32,389 nt of DNA from an uncultured Cellvibrionales bacterium (GCA_913031645.1 CAJWFB010000014.1:1-32389), one strand, 5' to 3'. Counted from the stretch's first letter, positions 8,573 to 18,981 are shown. Notes: generated by a model from the sequence alone, not told the origin. Numbers and translations: made by a program.

Positions 8573-9751
8573 TCAGTCGGCCTGCTTCCTTAAAAATGCA
8601 GGTACATCTAGGTAGTCCAGTTCTGGATCCGTCTGCACATCAACTTTTCTCGCTGCAGAGCCGGAGGTATCGCTTGTCGCCGGACCACGCCTGAAGCTAG
8701 TTGGTTGCTCAAGTCGTCCCCAATCAATGTCACCACCGGTCTTTCGAGGTGGCTGGTTGTCTACAATCACGCCTCTAGGACCGGTTTTCGCCCCAGGCGC
8801 ACGTAATCCAGTAGCGACAACTGTGACACGAAGTTGATCGTTGAGCTCAGGATCAAAAACACTACCAACAATGATCGTGGCATCTTCATCAGCGAATTCA
8901 CGTACGGTGTTACCGACATCTTGAAATTCACCCAATGTTAGGTCAAATCCGCTAGTGATATTAACTAAAATACCCTTAGCCCCTTGCAGGTTGACGTCTT
9001 CCAGAAGTGGGCAGCGAATGGCGCTTTCAGCAGCAATCACAGCACGATCTGCACCGCTAGCTTCGCCAGTACCCATCATTGCCATTCCCATTTCTGACAT
9101 AACGGTGCGCACATCAGCAAAGTCTACGTTGATAAGTCCATCTAACAAGATCAAATCAGTAATCCCCTGCACCGCACCAAACAACACGTCATTGGCTTGC
9201 CTAAAGGCATTGAGAACCGTCATATCTTTACCCAATACCTGCAGCAGCTTTTCATTGGGTACAATAATGAGTGAATCGACCCGCTCTTTTAATTGTGCGA
9301 TGCCCTCATCCGCAATTGCCATGCGCTTTCGACCTTCAAATCCAAATGGCCGAGTGACTACACCGACGGTCAATATACCCATTTGTTTGGCGATTTCGGC
9401 GATGACCGGCGCTCCACCGGTGCCAGTACCGCCGCCCATACCTGCGGTGATAAAGACCATATCCGCACCTTCCAATACCTGGGCGATACGCTCTTTGTCT
9501 TCCATCGCCGCTTGGCGGCCAACCTCTGGGTTAGCACCCGCACCCAATCCTTTGGTCAATGCACCACCGAGCTGTAAAACAGTCGCATTATCCAGTTTAT
9601 GCATTGATTGAGCATCGGTGTTAGCACAAATAAAGTGCACGCCATCAATATTACTGTCAATCATATGACGTACCGCATTACAGCCACCACCACCAACACC
9701 TACTACTTTTATTTCTGCATTCTTTGGAATGCTATCTACTAACTCGAACAT
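8573..9751 (-). CDS. ftsZ: Cell division GTPase FtsZ
   Basis: FtsZ polymerises with GTP into the midcell ring that organises division. The 392-residue protein has the N-terminal GVGGGGCNAV nucleotide loop, the tubulin signature GGGTGTG at 106-112, and the T7-loop segment NVDFADVRTVM that completes the GTPase site of the next subunit. A variable linker of about 55 residues follows. The conserved C-terminal peptide, DVPAFLRKQ, near 382-390 binds FtsA and ZipA. The ATG at 9751 has an AAGGGG ribosome site. It follows ftsA by 59 nt, the longest gap between ftsL and lpxC apart from the one in front of lpxC. That gap holds a small hairpin and a possible extra promoter, so ftsZ may be expressed above its neighbours. 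Confidence 0.98.
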   Translation of the reverse strand: MFELVDSIPKNAEIKVVGVGGGGCNAVRHMIDSNIDGVHFICANTDAQSMHKLDNATVLQLGGALTKGLGAGANPEVGRQAAMEDKERIAQVLEGADMVFITAGMGGGTGTGGAPVIAEIAKQMGILTVGVVTRPFGFEGRKRMAIADEGIAQLKERVDSLIIVPNEKLLQVLGKDMTVLNAFRQANDVLFGAVQGITDLILLDGLINVDFADVRTVMSEMGMAMMGTGEASGADRAVIAAESAIRCPLLEDVNLQGAKGILVNITSGFDLTLGEFQDVGNTVREFADEDATIIVGSVFDPELNDQLRVTVVATGLRAPGAKTGPRGVIVDNQPPRKTGGDIDWGRLEQPTSFRRGPATSDTSGSAARKVDVQTDPELDYLDVPAFLRKQAD

Positions 9752-9780
9752 ATTGTTCCCCTTATTTGCGCCTCACAATT

Positions 9781-9808
9781 AAAAATATATACCACTAAAA
9801 CTAGTGAT
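9781..9808 (-). promoter_or_regulatory. ftsA-ftsZ gap: small hairpin followed by TATATT -10-like box
   Basis: Just after the ftsA stop, ATCACTA (9808-9802) can pair with TAGTGGT (9797-9791) around a 4-nt loop, with one T-G pair. It is followed by ATATATTTTT. Two readings are possible: a weak attenuator that trims transcripts after ftsA, or an ftsZ promoter with TATATT (9789-9784) and an extended TGG context. No good -35 hexamer is visible. Many gammaproteobacteria have extra ftsZ promoters, but this one is only suggested by sequence. Confidence 0.33.
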
Positions 9809-9810
9809 TC

Positions 9811-11046
9811 TTAAACTCCGCTTTGGAACCAACCCTTTAACCTTTCAAAAACACTTCCCTCTTGCGCATGTGACCTTTCACCGCGGCCATCTTTACGCTG
9901 TTCAATAACGCCAAAGTGCAACAAACCCACACCTGTAGAGTAAATTGGATTATTGACAATATCTGAGAGACCTCTAACCTTGGTTGGAGCACCAATACGC
10001 ACTGGCATGTGGAAAATCTCCTCAGCCAATTCGGTAACCCCTTCCATTTTTGATGTACCGCCAGTCAAAACAATACCTGCGGCAATTAACTCTTCGAACC
10101 CGCTGCGCCTTAATTCTGCCTGCACTAAGGTAAATAACTCGTCATATCTTGGCTCAACTACTTCAGCAAGAAGCTGGCGTGACATGTCTCTTGACTCTCG
10201 ATCACCGACACTGGGAACCTTTACGGTTTCCTCGGGACGGGCTAACTTTGCTAGGGCACAGGCGTACTTAACCTTAAGATCCTCCGCATGAGGTGTGGGC
10301 GTACGCAGTGCCATCGCTATGTCGTTGGTGACCTGATCACCGGCAATAGGAATCACCCCGGTATGTCGGATGGCTCCCTCAGTAAAGATCGCTATATCTG
10401 AGGTACCTCCGCCAATATCGACCAGCGCCACACCGAGTTGCTTTTCATCTTCGGTTAAAATGGCATAGCTCGATGCGAGTTGCTCAAGCGCCAAGTCATC
10501 AACCTCAAGACCGCAACGACGGATACACTTCTTAATATTCTGAGCTGCATTTCCAGCACAGGTAACAAGATGAACCTTGGCTTCTAAACGAACGCCTGAC
10601 ATGCCGATGGGCTCTCTCACTCCCTCTTGATCATCAATAATAAATTCCTGCGGTAAGACATGAAGAATTTCTTGATCAGCAGGAATCGCAACGGCCCTGG
10701 CGGCATCTATGACTCTTTCTATATCCAATGACTGGACTTCTCGATCACGGATTGCGACGATTCCATGGGAGTTAAGACTTCGAATATGACTCCCGGCAAT
10801 ACCGGCATACACCGAGTGGATTGAACAGCCCGCCATAAGCTCAGCCTCTTCAATGGCTCGCTGAATTGAATTAACCGTCGCCTCAATATTCACCACCACG
10901 CCTTTCTTTAGTCCGGATGATTTATGCATTCCAGTACCTACTATTTCTAACTCACCGTTAGCATTAATAGCACCGACAATAGCCACCACCTTAGACGTGC
11001 CTATGTCTAGTGCGACTACCATGTTCTCTTCATTTGAATTGCTCAT
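9811..11046 (-). CDS. ftsA: Cell division protein FtsA (actin-like membrane tether)
   Basis: FtsA is an actin-fold ATPase that ties FtsZ polymers to the membrane and recruits later division proteins. Seen here are phosphate 1, ALDIGTSKV, near the N terminus; phosphate 2, LVDIGGGTSDIAIF; and the adenosine-site LTGGTSKMEG. The last 14 residues, including FERLKGWFQ, form the amphipathic helix that binds the membrane. At 411 residues it is close to the usual 420. The ATG at 11046 has an AAAGG site 7 nt upstream, and the ftsQ stop is 23 nt upstream, giving the standard ftsQ-ftsA-ftsZ order. Confidence 0.97.
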   Translation of the reverse strand: MSNSNEENMVVALDIGTSKVVAIVGAINANGELEIVGTGMHKSSGLKKGVVVNIEATVNSIQRAIEEAELMAGCSIHSVYAGIAGSHIRSLNSHGIVAIRDREVQSLDIERVIDAARAVAIPADQEILHVLPQEFIIDDQEGVREPIGMSGVRLEAKVHLVTCAGNAAQNIKKCIRRCGLEVDDLALEQLASSYAILTEDEKQLGVALVDIGGGTSDIAIFTEGAIRHTGVIPIAGDQVTNDIAMALRTPTPHAEDLKVKYACALAKLARPEETVKVPSVGDRESRDMSRQLLAEVVEPRYDELFTLVQAELRRSGFEELIAAGIVLTGGTSKMEGVTELAEEIFHMPVRIGAPTKVRGLSDIVNNPIYSTGVGLLHFGVIEQRKDGRGERSHAQEGSVFERLKGWFQSGV

Positions 11047-11069
11047 AATTTTGCCTTTTTCCTTCGCTG

Positions 11070-11873
11070 TTATGCCGCACTGGAGTCTGTATTAGATTTA
11101 TGACCCACATCGACACTGACCAAATCCTGATCTCGCCAAGATACCGCCAAACCATTTGGATAACGTAAGTCTATAATTGCGATATTATTAAGTTGGATGT
11201 CTAGTCCAGACCTCCAAACCACGACTAAACGTCTAATTTTTTCAACGATTTGATCACGACCAAGTACTATTCTCACACCAGTCGCAGTCTCAACCTGCCA
11301 GGCTCCAACGGCGTCACGCTGTAACTCAGTTAGCTTCAAGTCAGTTGGGACTAACAGCTCAGCGAGAAGCATATATTGGGCTATCATGTCTTGTGAACTG
11401 CCAAAATCAGCTTCAAGAACTGGTAGAGACTGGAGATCGCTATTCTCGGGCAACGATAGCTGATCACCGAGGCGATTTAAAAACCCCTGCTTTCCCCACC
11501 GCGCAATAGGCACTTCTTCTACAACTTCAACCTTTAGGGTTGACGGCCATTCTCGTCTAACACTGACTTCATGGATCCACGGATGACTCTGTAAATCTTG
11601 ACGTAATTGATTAAGATTCATACTCAAAAAACCTCCATCTATCTTTGCGTTTACCAACTCGGCTAGTTCTTGCTCTTGAAGATAATTAAATTCACCACCA
11701 ACCATGATCCGGCTGAGCGGAGTATCAATTTGTTTGTAAATAAAATCCGCACCAAAGATAGCAGCGACAAATACTGTCACCATTAACAGGCGTAAAAACT
11801 TTTCGGCAACGCCGTTAGACAATCTTGGTTGCTGTTGATTGAAATTTGCACCACGAGGCGCTTTTTTTGTCAT
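11070..11873 (-). CDS. ftsQ: Cell division protein FtsQ
   Basis: FtsQ is a bitopic membrane protein that links the cytoplasmic ring with FtsB/FtsL and the septal synthase. The 267-residue protein has a basic cytoplasmic N terminus, one membrane helix at about 25-46, a POTRA domain at about 50-120 (ending near VEVVEEVPIARW) and a C-terminal FtsQ beta domain. It starts in an ATGA overlap with the ddl stop. Its ribosome site GAAGGAGG, inside the end of ddl, is 7 nt upstream, so translation is probably strong and coupled. Sequence conservation in this family is low; position and domain order carry the call. Confidence 0.94.
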   Translation of the reverse strand: MTKKAPRGANFNQQQPRLSNGVAEKFLRLLMVTVFVAAIFGADFIYKQIDTPLSRIMVGGEFNYLQEQELAELVNAKIDGGFLSMNLNQLRQDLQSHPWIHEVSVRREWPSTLKVEVVEEVPIARWGKQGFLNRLGDQLSLPENSDLQSLPVLEADFGSSQDMIAQYMLLAELLVPTDLKLTELQRDAVGAWQVETATGVRIVLGRDQIVEKIRRLVVVWRSGLDIQLNNIAIIDLRYPNGLAVSWRDQDLVSVDVGHKSNTDSSAA

Positions 11874-12808
11874 TGCTGGGCCTCCTTCAAAATCTGCAGT
11901 ACCAATTGGTCAAAATCTATGCCTGAGGCTATGGCCGCCATCGGCACTAAACTATGGCTAGTCATACCAGGTACGGTATTAACCTCAAGTAATTGAAATG
12001 CACCCTGACTGTCAGCCATTAGATCTACTCGACCCCAGCCAGAGCAGCCAAGACTATTAAAAGCCTCCAGTGATAACTGCTTTATCTCAGTCTCTCGCTG
12101 TTCAGAAAGACCGCTCGGGCAAAAGTAAGCTGTTTCATCTGAGAAATATTTAGCCTGATAGTCGTAAAAGGCTTCCTCCGAGCGAATACGTATCGATGGG
12201 AGGGCCTGATTGGCAAGAATAGCAACGGTGTATTCTTCACCTTCGAGCAGGGGTTCGGCAATAACCACCGAGTCAAAGCTCGCGGCATGCTGCCAAGCAG
12301 TCTTTAGTTGATCGGCATTTTCCACTCGACTCATACCGATACTCGAGCCCTCAGATGCTGGCTTAACCATGGCTTTTCCGCCCAGTGAGGCCAATACCAC
12401 ATGCCAGTCTGTGTCTTCACTTAGGATGAAAAAATCACAGGTGGGCAAACCAATGCCTTGCCACAATTGTTTGCACCGCTGCTTATCCATGGCCAATGCG
12501 GAGGCTAAAACACCACTGCCAGTGTACGGTAGCTGAAGATACTCGAGCGCACCCTGCAATGTGCCATCTTCACCGCCAGGTCCATGCAGAGCAATAAACA
12601 CACAGTCTAAATTATGCTGGGTTAACTGCAGTAAAATGTCAGTTTGGACATCAATAGCAACTGCGTTGACACCCGCTTTTTTCAGAGCGGCGTAGACAGC
12701 CTCCCCGCTCATTAGAGATATTTCTCGCTCTGAAGACGTGCCGCCATATAAAACGCCGATGCGTCCAAACTGACTAATCTCTGTCACTGTGTTCTGAATG
12801 TGAGTCAT
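11870..12808 (-). CDS. ddl: D-alanine--D-alanine ligase
   Basis: Ddl joins two D-alanines with ATP to make the dipeptide that MurF adds to the peptidoglycan precursor. The 312-residue ATP-grasp enzyme shows [17 protein letters not shown] at the N terminus, [28 protein letters not shown] in the central ATP-binding domain, and [13 protein letters not shown] at the magnesium site. This is the dcw-linked DdlB type. Its ATG overlaps the murC stop by 4 nt, and its own stop overlaps ftsQ by 4 nt. The ribosome site (GGGG about 11 nt upstream) is weak, so its expression probably depends on coupling to murC. Confidence 0.97.
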   Translation of the reverse strand: MTHIQNTVTEISQFGRIGVLYGGTSSEREISLMSGEAVYAALKKAGVNAVAIDVQTDILLQLTQHNLDCVFIALHGPGGEDGTLQGALEYLQLPYTGSGVLASALAMDKQRCKQLWQGIGLPTCDFFILSEDTDWHVVLASLGGKAMVKPASEGSSIGMSRVENADQLKTAWQHAASFDSVVIAEPLLEGEEYTVAILANQALPSIRIRSEEAFYDYQAKYFSDETAYFCPSGLSEQRETEIKQLSLEAFNSLGCSGWGRVDLMADSQGAFQLLEVNTVPGMTSHSLVPMAAIASGIDFDQLVLQILKEAQQ

Positions 12809-14238
12809 GACTTTTGCTGCCCCAGTTCAGTTTCAGTTAACAGCGCAACCAACTGAGTCACACTGCCTGCTCCCTGCGTGAGAACTACATCGCCAGGCTC
12901 AATAAGACCGGCGATAAGATCTGGGATAGCCTCAAGAGACGGAGCATAGATAGGGTCCACACTGCCCCTTTGCCGAATGCTACCGCAAAGGTTTTTACTG
13001 CTAGCACCGGCAATTGCCTCTTCACCTGCGGAGTAAACATCGAGTATCAACAGCCCATCTACTTGACAGAGAACCTCCACAAAATCCTCATATAGATCTC
13101 TGGTTCTTGTATACCGATGGGGCTGGAATATCATTACCAAACGTTTGTCAGGCCACCCACTGCGGACAGCATCAATAGTGGCTTTCAGTTCAGTGGGGTG
13201 ATGACCATAATCATCAACCAACATCGCGTTACCGTCTTTGACCGGGTAATTGCCCACTATTTCAAAACGTCGTCCCACCCCGCCAAATTCTTTCAAACCC
13301 CGAATAATAGCTTCATCCGATATTCCTTCATCACTGGCAACAGCGATGGCGGCGGCAGCATTCAGAACATTATGGTGCCCCGGTATATTGAGGGTTATAT
13401 TGAGAGAAGCTAAATCATCAGGTCGATCAATAACAAAGCTCGTTTGTAGCCCGTCACTTTTTACCTGTCCGACGTGGTAAGCCGCGTCTTCACTAAAGCC
13501 ATAAGTGAGAGTAGGACGCGCTACCTCAACTAATAGACTGCGGATCACTACATCGTCTATACATAGAACAGCCAGACCATAGAAAGGTAGGTTATGTAAA
13601 AACTTGATGTAGGTGTTTTTGAGCACATCGAAATCGAAGTTATAGGTCTCCATATGATCAGCTTCAATATTAGTGACCACAGAAACCATGGGCTGAAGAT
13701 GCAAGAAAGATGCATCACTCTCGTCAGCCTCAGCGATAAGATAGCGACTACCCCCAAGTTGCGCATTAGTGCCAACACTATTGACTCGGCCACCCACAAT
13801 AAAAGTAGGGTCACGGCCATCAGCTGCAAAAATGGCTGTGACTAAACTTGTGGTGGTGGTTTTGCCATGGGTACCTGCAACCGCAATGCCATGACGATAA
13901 CGCATTAGTTCAGCGAGCATTTCGGCGCGCCTAACCACCGGAATAGCGCGTGCAACAGCGGCGACAATTTCCAAGTTTTCGAAGGTCACAGCAGATGATT
14001 TAACCACAACATCAGCACCCTCAATGTTGGCTTCACTGTGCCCTTTAAAAATTTCCACACCCGCTGACTGCAAGCGTTTGGCGCTGGCATTCAAATTTAG
14101 ATCTGATCCAGATATTTGATAACCTTGGTTGTGCAGTACTTCAGCAATACCACACATACCACTGCCGCCGATACCAACAAAGTGGATACGGCGAATGCGG
14201 CGCATTTCGGGAACTTGGAAATCAGCTCTATTGACCAC
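12805..14238 (-). CDS. murC: UDP-N-acetylmuramate--L-alanine ligase
   Basis: MurC adds L-alanine to UDP-MurNAc, the first peptide step of wall precursor synthesis. The N terminus has the Rossmann loop [17 protein letters not shown], and the ATP loop GTHGKTTT lies at 122-129. The longest frame opens at a TTG at 14265, but that is not the likely start. A GTG at 14238 has a full AAGGAGG ribosome site 6 nt upstream, giving [17 protein letters not shown] and 477 residues, close to the family size. With this start the gene overlaps the end of murG by 11 nt, and the ribosome site lies within murG. The 3' end overlaps ddl by 4 nt. Confidence 0.96.
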   Translation of the reverse strand: MVNRADFQVPEMRRIRRIHFVGIGGSGMCGIAEVLHNQGYQISGSDLNLNASAKRLQSAGVEIFKGHSEANIEGADVVVKSSAVTFENLEIVAAVARAIPVVRRAEMLAELMRYRHGIAVAGTHGKTTTTSLVTAIFAADGRDPTFIVGGRVNSVGTNAQLGGSRYLIAEADESDASFLHLQPMVSVVTNIEADHMETYNFDFDVLKNTYIKFLHNLPFYGLAVLCIDDVVIRSLLVEVARPTLTYGFSEDAAYHVGQVKSDGLQTSFVIDRPDDLASLNITLNIPGHHNVLNAAAAIAVASDEGISDEAIIRGLKEFGGVGRRFEIVGNYPVKDGNAMLVDDYGHHPTELKATIDAVRSGWPDKRLVMIFQPHRYTRTRDLYEDFVEVLCQVDGLLILDVYSAGEEAIAGASSKNLCGSIRQRGSVDPIYAPSLEAIPDLIAGLIEPGDVVLTQGAGSVTQLVALLTETELGQQKS

Positions 14239-15328
14239 AAGCCACCTCCTTACATACCTTAGCAACGTCTTGCGCTGCTTGGTTTTTGGCCAAGGCTCGC
14301 GCGCTCATCGCCATTGTCAGGCGCCTATCTGGATCAGCCATTATACTGACAATAATCGCTGCTAAGTTAGCCGCGGTGAGAGCTGACTGTTGAATCATCT
14401 CTGCTGCGCCATGGTCAACCAACATCTGCCCATTAGCTGTTTGATGATCATCAATAGCGAAGGGAAATGGAATCAGAAGAGCACCCAAACCTGCCGATGT
14501 TAATTCCGCAACCGTCAGCGCACCTGCCCGGCAAACCACGAAATCTGCCCACTCATAGGCTTTCTCCATAGCATCGATAAATGGCACCACGGACAGTTCG
14601 CTATCCGCTAGGCCCAAAGCTTCATTATCATAAAGATCAATCGTTTGTTGCCAATGGGCACGACCAGTTTGATGTAATATTTCAGGCCTCAAAGCTGGAT
14701 CAATCTCAGCTAAGGCTTTAGGTAATAGCGTATTTATAGCAAGAGCGCCTCGACTTCCCCCAACTATGAGTAATCGAAGCTTGCCACTACGTCCAGCAAA
14801 TCGTAGGTCTGGTGGCGCTAAATCACTGATCTCCGTACGCACCGGATTGCCACACCACTCTCCCTTTGGTAGCGTATTTGGAAACCCTTGCATGACGCGT
14901 TTAGCCACTATCGCCGTCAATTTGTTGGTAGTTCCAGCCACTGAATTCTGTTCATGAATTACTACTGGAATTCGTTTCAGCCACGCTGCAACTGCGCCAG
15001 GACCCGATGCAAAACCACCCATACCAAGGACCACCTGAGGTCTAAAGTCAGATAATATCGCTAAGGCTTGGGTAATCGAGCGCCACAGTAATAGAGGTGC
15101 TTTTAGTAACGCCAATAAGCCACGACCACGAACACCCTCGATATCGATAAAGTTTAACGCGATGTTTTGCTTAGGAATTAAATCAGCTTCGATACCCGCT
15201 CGAGTACCAAGCCAGGAAATCTCTGCATTATCACTACTCAACTGATCAGCCACAGCCAGTGCTGGGAAGACATGACCACCTGTGCCGCCCGCCATAATCA
15301 TCACTCTAAGTTGCTTATCGACGGACAT
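14228..15328 (-). CDS. murG: Lipid II synthase: UDP-GlcNAc:undecaprenyl-PP-MurNAc-pentapeptide GlcNAc transferase
   Basis: MurG is a GT28 glycosyltransferase on the inner face of the membrane that adds GlcNAc to lipid I to make lipid II. The first glycine-rich loop, [14 protein letters not shown], begins at residue 14; a second family signature, [10 protein letters not shown], and the C-terminal UDP-GlcNAc region ([28 protein letters not shown]) are present. At 366 residues it is of normal length. The ATG at 15328 has GGAGGT 6 nt upstream and overlaps the end of ftsW by 14 nt. The enzyme works next to MraY and feeds FtsW, encoded just before it in the operon. Confidence 0.97.
   Translation of the reverse strand: MSVDKQLRVMIMAGGTGGHVFPALAVADQLSSDNAEISWLGTRAGIEADLIPKQNIALNFIDIEGVRGRGLLALLKAPLLLWRSITQALAILSDFRPQVVLGMGGFASGPGAVAAWLKRIPVVIHEQNSVAGTTNKLTAIVAKRVMQGFPNTLPKGEWCGNPVRTEISDLAPPDLRFAGRSGKLRLLIVGGSRGALAINTLLPKALAEIDPALRPEILHQTGRAHWQQTIDLYDNEALGLADSELSVVPFIDAMEKAYEWADFVVCRAGALTVAELTSAGLGALLIPFPFAIDDHQTANGQMLVDHGAAEMIQQSALTAANLAAIIVSIMADPDRRLTMAMSARALAKNQAAQDVAKVCKEVACGQ
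14245..14251 (-). promoter_or_regulatory. Strong ribosome binding site that fixes the murC start
   Basis: On the minus strand AAGGAGG lies inside the last codons of murG. It is followed after 6 nt by the GTG at 14238-14236. An upstream TTG at 14265 in the same frame has no such site. This decides the murC start and implies translation coupled to, or reinitiated from, murG. Confidence 0.7.
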
Positions 15329-16502
15329 AGGCAGACCTCCGACTCACTCGTTCGGGCTGATTCAAATCGTGACCAATACGCAGCATCATGCCAATCATTG
15401 CAGAGCAGACAATGAGACTACTTCCTCCATAGCTAACAAAGGGTAAAGTGAGACCTTTGGTAGGTAACAATCCGGCGTTAACTCCCAAGTTTATAAACGT
15501 TTGAATGCTAATGAGCAGGCCGAATCCAATTAGCATAAAGGCCGCATACCAACTCTGCTGATCAATGGCCTTTTTGCTAAAGCTAAATATTCTCATCACC
15601 ATGACGCAGTACAGACCGATCAAACAGATGACCCCTAGAAACCCAAATTCTTCTGCGAAGATAGCGAATACAAAGTCGGTATGCGCCTCTGGTAAATAGA
15701 GCATTTTTTGAACTGACTGGCCCAAACCAACACCAAACCATTCACCACGACCAAAGGCAATCAGGGACTGAGTCAATTGATAGCCACTATTGAACTGGTC
15801 AGACCATGGGTCAAGGTACGCTGTTATACGTGCTACTCGATAAGGTGAAGAATCTTTTAACCACCAGAGTACTGTTCCAGCTATGGCGATAATGATTAAA
15901 TACTGACGTAATTTGGTGCCTCCGAGGAACAGCATGGCCATAAAGGTCCCGCCAAGAACAACCACCGACCCAAAGTCAGGCTCTCTTATCAGCAACATCG
16001 TTAATACAATTAACAACAACATTAGCTTTCCGAAATGTCTCCAGCCATCACCTAAAGTTTCACGATATTGCTCTAGATAGGTAGCGAGAAAAACCACCGT
16101 AGCTACCTTGACTAGCTCCGACACCTGCAAGGTGAACCCCCCGACAGCCAGCCATCTGCGACTGCCGTTTAACTCGCGTCCAATGCCAGGAATCAGCACT
16201 AATACCAACAGCACAAATGAAAAAAACATCCATAATCGAGAGTAACGAGACCAAAATCCAGGCGGGATTAGATAGGTGACAGCCATAGCAGTAAGCGCCA
16301 GCACTAAATAGACGAGATGTCGCTTGAAGAAGAACAACTCATCCCCTAGGCGGTGGTCACCAAAGCTGAAGGATGCTGAACTGATCATCACAAATCCGAT
16401 AGACATCAGCGCCAAGACAGGCAACAACAAGGGCATATCTAAATGCCATTGTCGGTTATCTTGCTTGGGAAAAGATAAATATGAGGGCATAGTCACTAAC
16501 AT
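15315..16502 (-). CDS. ftsW: Septal peptidoglycan glycosyltransferase FtsW (SEDS family)
   Basis: FtsW polymerises lipid II at the septum in a pair with FtsI. The 395-residue protein is hydrophobic, with about ten predicted membrane segments. It shows the SEDS signatures GRELNGSRRWL (108-118), the EAHTDFVFAI loop with Asp276, equivalent to the essential E. coli Asp297, and the C-terminal LPTKGLTLPFVSYGGSS. I keep the ATG at 16502, because AGGGGG lies 4 nt upstream; another ATG four codons later has no clear site. The start overlaps the murD stop by 7 nt and the end overlaps murG by 14 nt. Confidence 0.96.
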   Translation of the reverse strand: MLVTMPSYLSFPKQDNRQWHLDMPLLLPVLALMSIGFVMISSASFSFGDHRLGDELFFFKRHLVYLVLALTAMAVTYLIPPGFWSRYSRLWMFFSFVLLVLVLIPGIGRELNGSRRWLAVGGFTLQVSELVKVATVVFLATYLEQYRETLGDGWRHFGKLMLLLIVLTMLLIREPDFGSVVVLGGTFMAMLFLGGTKLRQYLIIIAIAGTVLWWLKDSSPYRVARITAYLDPWSDQFNSGYQLTQSLIAFGRGEWFGVGLGQSVQKMLYLPEAHTDFVFAIFAEEFGFLGVICLIGLYCVMVMRIFSFSKKAIDQQSWYAAFMLIGFGLLISIQTFINLGVNAGLLPTKGLTLPFVSYGGSSLIVCSAMIGMMLRIGHDLNQPERVSRRSAYVRR

Positions 16503-17896
16503 AAAGCCCCCTGATCACGACTAGTAAAAGTAGCGGTTTCAGACGATAAAACAGCACGTTGAAAGTGACGCCCACGCTCTTCAAAACCAGTGAACAAGTC
16601 AAAACTCGCACAGGCGGGAGAAAACAACACAATATCTCCGGCTACAGCTGATTGCTTAGCCTGATAAACTGCCGACTCCACAGACTCAACGCGCTGGATG
16701 CTAATAGTCGATTGCAAGGCATCTTCTAGTTTCTCTGCATCTTGCCCATAAAAAATCCCATATTTTACAAACCGACTCGCCGCCAATCGCAAGTCATTAA
16801 AGTCCTGCCCCTTGCCCTGCCCGCCAGCAATAAGTAGTAGATTTGCGCTCGATTTTGAGCCGAACCCCTCTATTGCCGCCACAGTTGCACCTACATTGGT
16901 GCCCTTAGAGTCATCAATAAATAATACCTCGTCGATCGTAGCAACGACTTGGCAGCGATGCGGTAGCCCCTTAAAATGCTGTAGAGTCTTTAAGAGAACA
17001 CTCAGGTCCAATCCAATTCCTGAGCCAAGTGCCAGCGCAGCCAGAGCATTAGCCAAGTTATGGCGACCCTTGATGGCGATGCTATCAACACTGATTAGGC
17101 GTTCGTCTCCGTGGCATAAGTAATCTCTCTCTTTATGAACAGCAATTCCATAATGGCCTTGCGCAGGCCTATCTAAGCCAAAGGTTGTGATATTACTCTG
17201 GCCGCTAATGGGAGCGGTGATAAAACGATCCTCACGATTGGATACTATGCTTGCGGCGCCTCTAAAAATTCGCTGTTTAGCGGCTACATAAGCATCTAGA
17301 TCCTCATAGCGATCCATATGATCTGGGCTTATATTGAGCAGGCAGGCAGTCGCACCTTTGAGATCGTTAATTAACTCGAGCTGGAAACTGGACAACTCCA
17401 CCACATACAACTGTCTGTTGGGGGCAAGTAGATCAAGCATTGGCACCCCTAAATTACCGCCCACGCCAGTGTCTAAACCATTGGCCTTGGCCATCTCACC
17501 CACCAAGGTTGTCACTGTGCTCTTGCCATTTGAACCTGTAATGGCGACGACGGGCGCCTCAGCCGCAGTGAGAAATAATTCGAGATCACCGATGATCTTA
17601 ATACCGTTTTTGCGAGCAGTTATTAATAGTGGCTCATGCTGAGAAATGCCTGGACTTACCACAACAAGATCAATGCCGACTAAAATTTCATCGCGGAATG
17701 GCCCAGTGACAATTTTTGTAGTCGGATAATTACCCTGAACTTCAGCGAGGGCTGGAGGCTCTGTCCTACTATCAAAAAAACTAAATGGCACACCAATAAC
17801 TGACAGATAGCGAGCCACAGAGAGACCCGTGGCACCCATGCCAAGGATCGCTATACTGCGGTTCACAAGATCACTCACTGTCATTATATTTGCCAT
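16496..17896 (-). CDS. murD: UDP-N-acetylmuramoylalanine--D-glutamate ligase
   Basis: MurD adds D-glutamate to UDP-MurNAc-L-Ala. The 466-residue protein has an N-terminal Rossmann-type motif, ILGMGATGLSVARYL, the ATP loop TGSNGKST at 120-127, then NISPDHMDRY and a C-terminal Mur ligase domain with LLIAGGQGKGQDF. It begins 2 nt after the mraY stop, and no good ribosome site precedes the ATG at 17896. A second ATG four codons on (17884) is no better placed. Translation is therefore probably coupled to mraY. The last codons overlap the ftsW start by 7 nt. Confidence 0.96.
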   Translation of the reverse strand: MANIMTVSDLVNRSIAILGMGATGLSVARYLSVIGVPFSFFDSRTEPPALAEVQGNYPTTKIVTGPFRDEILVGIDLVVVSPGISQHEPLLITARKNGIKIIGDLELFLTAAEAPVVAITGSNGKSTVTTLVGEMAKANGLDTGVGGNLGVPMLDLLAPNRQLYVVELSSFQLELINDLKGATACLLNISPDHMDRYEDLDAYVAAKQRIFRGAASIVSNREDRFITAPISGQSNITTFGLDRPAQGHYGIAVHKERDYLCHGDERLISVDSIAIKGRHNLANALAALALGSGIGLDLSVLLKTLQHFKGLPHRCQVVATIDEVLFIDDSKGTNVGATVAAIEGFGSKSSANLLLIAGGQGKGQDFNDLRLAASRFVKYGIFYGQDAEKLEDALQSTISIQRVESVESAVYQAKQSAVAGDIVLFSPACASFDLFTGFEERGRHFQRAVLSSETATFTSRDQGALC

Positions 17897-17898
17897 TT

Positions 17899-18981
17899 TT
17901 ATCTAATTTTTAAAGTTGCTAAGCCAATCAGCACGAGTACTACGGTGATGATCCAAAAGCGCACTATCACACGCGGCTCGGGCCAGCCTTTTAACTCATA
18001 GTGATGGTGCAAAGGCGCCATCCTAAAAATACGCTTACCTGTTAATTTGAATGAAGCAACCTGCAAGATTACTGAGAGGGTTTCTACGACAAACACACCG
18101 CCCATAATCGCTAAAACGAATTCTTGGCGTACAACCACTGCCATCACACCAAGCGCAGCACCGAGGGCTAAGGCACCAATGTCACCCATGAATACCATCG
18201 CGGGATAAGTGTTGAACCACAAAAATCCTAAGCCTGCCCCACACAGCGCAGCGCTAATAATAAGTAGCTCGCCAGCACCTGCGATGTAGGGGATATGGAG
18301 ATAATCGGCGAACTGATAGTTACCGGTAAGGTAGGCAATAATACCCAGCGCACCACTCACCATGACAGTGGGTAGAATAGCCAGACCATCTAGACCGTCA
18401 GTGAGGTTGACAGCATTACTAGTGCCGACAATGACAAGGTAGGTAAATAGTATGTAGAAAGGTCCCATCGATAGGGCTACATTTTTAAAGAAGGGCACAA
18501 TGAGCTCGGTTTCCGCCGGCGCCTGTGCCGTATAGTAAAGTGTTATCGCGGCCGCGAAACCAAACACCGACTGCCACAGATACTTCCAACGCGCGGGCAA
18601 TCCTCTTGGGTTTTTTTCTACCACTTTGCGGTAATCGTCAATCCATCCAACCAATCCAAAGGCTAAGGTTGTTCCTAACACTACCCACACGTAGCGATTC
18701 CCTAGATCAGCCCATAGAAGGGTACTAATAAATATCGCTAAAAGGATTAGCGCTCCACCCATGGTCGGTGTGCCGGCTTTACTCAGATGTGTCTGAGGCC
18801 CATCACTACGGATTGCCTGACCCATTTGCAAATCATTCAGCTTGCGAATGACTATCGGACCAAATACCCAACTGATGGTCAGAGCGGTTAGAACAGCAAA
18901 AATTCCTCGCAGTGTTAAGTACTGAAACACCGAAAAAGGGCTATAAAACTGACTGAGATAATCGGCAAGCCACACTAACAT
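17899..18981 (-). CDS. mraY: Phospho-N-acetylmuramoyl-pentapeptide transferase
   Basis: MraY transfers phospho-MurNAc-pentapeptide to undecaprenyl phosphate, making lipid I in the inner membrane. The 360-residue protein has about ten membrane segments and the family motifs: GWIDDYRK with the Asp115/Asp116 pair, [13 protein letters not shown], and [13 protein letters not shown] near the C terminus. The length equals the usual 360. A GGAGGG site 8 nt before the ATG supports the start, which overlaps the murF end by 7 nt. The murF-mraY-murD order is the canonical one. Confidence 0.97.
   Translation of the reverse strand: MLVWLADYLSQFYSPFSVFQYLTLRGIFAVLTALTISWVFGPIVIRKLNDLQMGQAIRSDGPQTHLSKAGTPTMGGALILLAIFISTLLWADLGNRYVWVVLGTTLAFGLVGWIDDYRKVVEKNPRGLPARWKYLWQSVFGFAAAITLYYTAQAPAETELIVPFFKNVALSMGPFYILFTYLVIVGTSNAVNLTDGLDGLAILPTVMVSGALGIIAYLTGNYQFADYLHIPYIAGAGELLIISAALCGAGLGFLWFNTYPAMVFMGDIGALALGAALGVMAVVVRQEFVLAIMGGVFVVETLSVILQVASFKLTGKRIFRMAPLHHHYELKGWPEPRVIVRFWIITVVLVLIGLATLKIR

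Noticed and set aside
8955-9611. A 218-codon plus-strand open frame
   Set aside because: It is antisense to the conserved ftsZ GTPase domain, is low-complexity in composition (Ser/Ala/Pro/Ile-rich) and has no ribosome site; it is a codon-use shadow.
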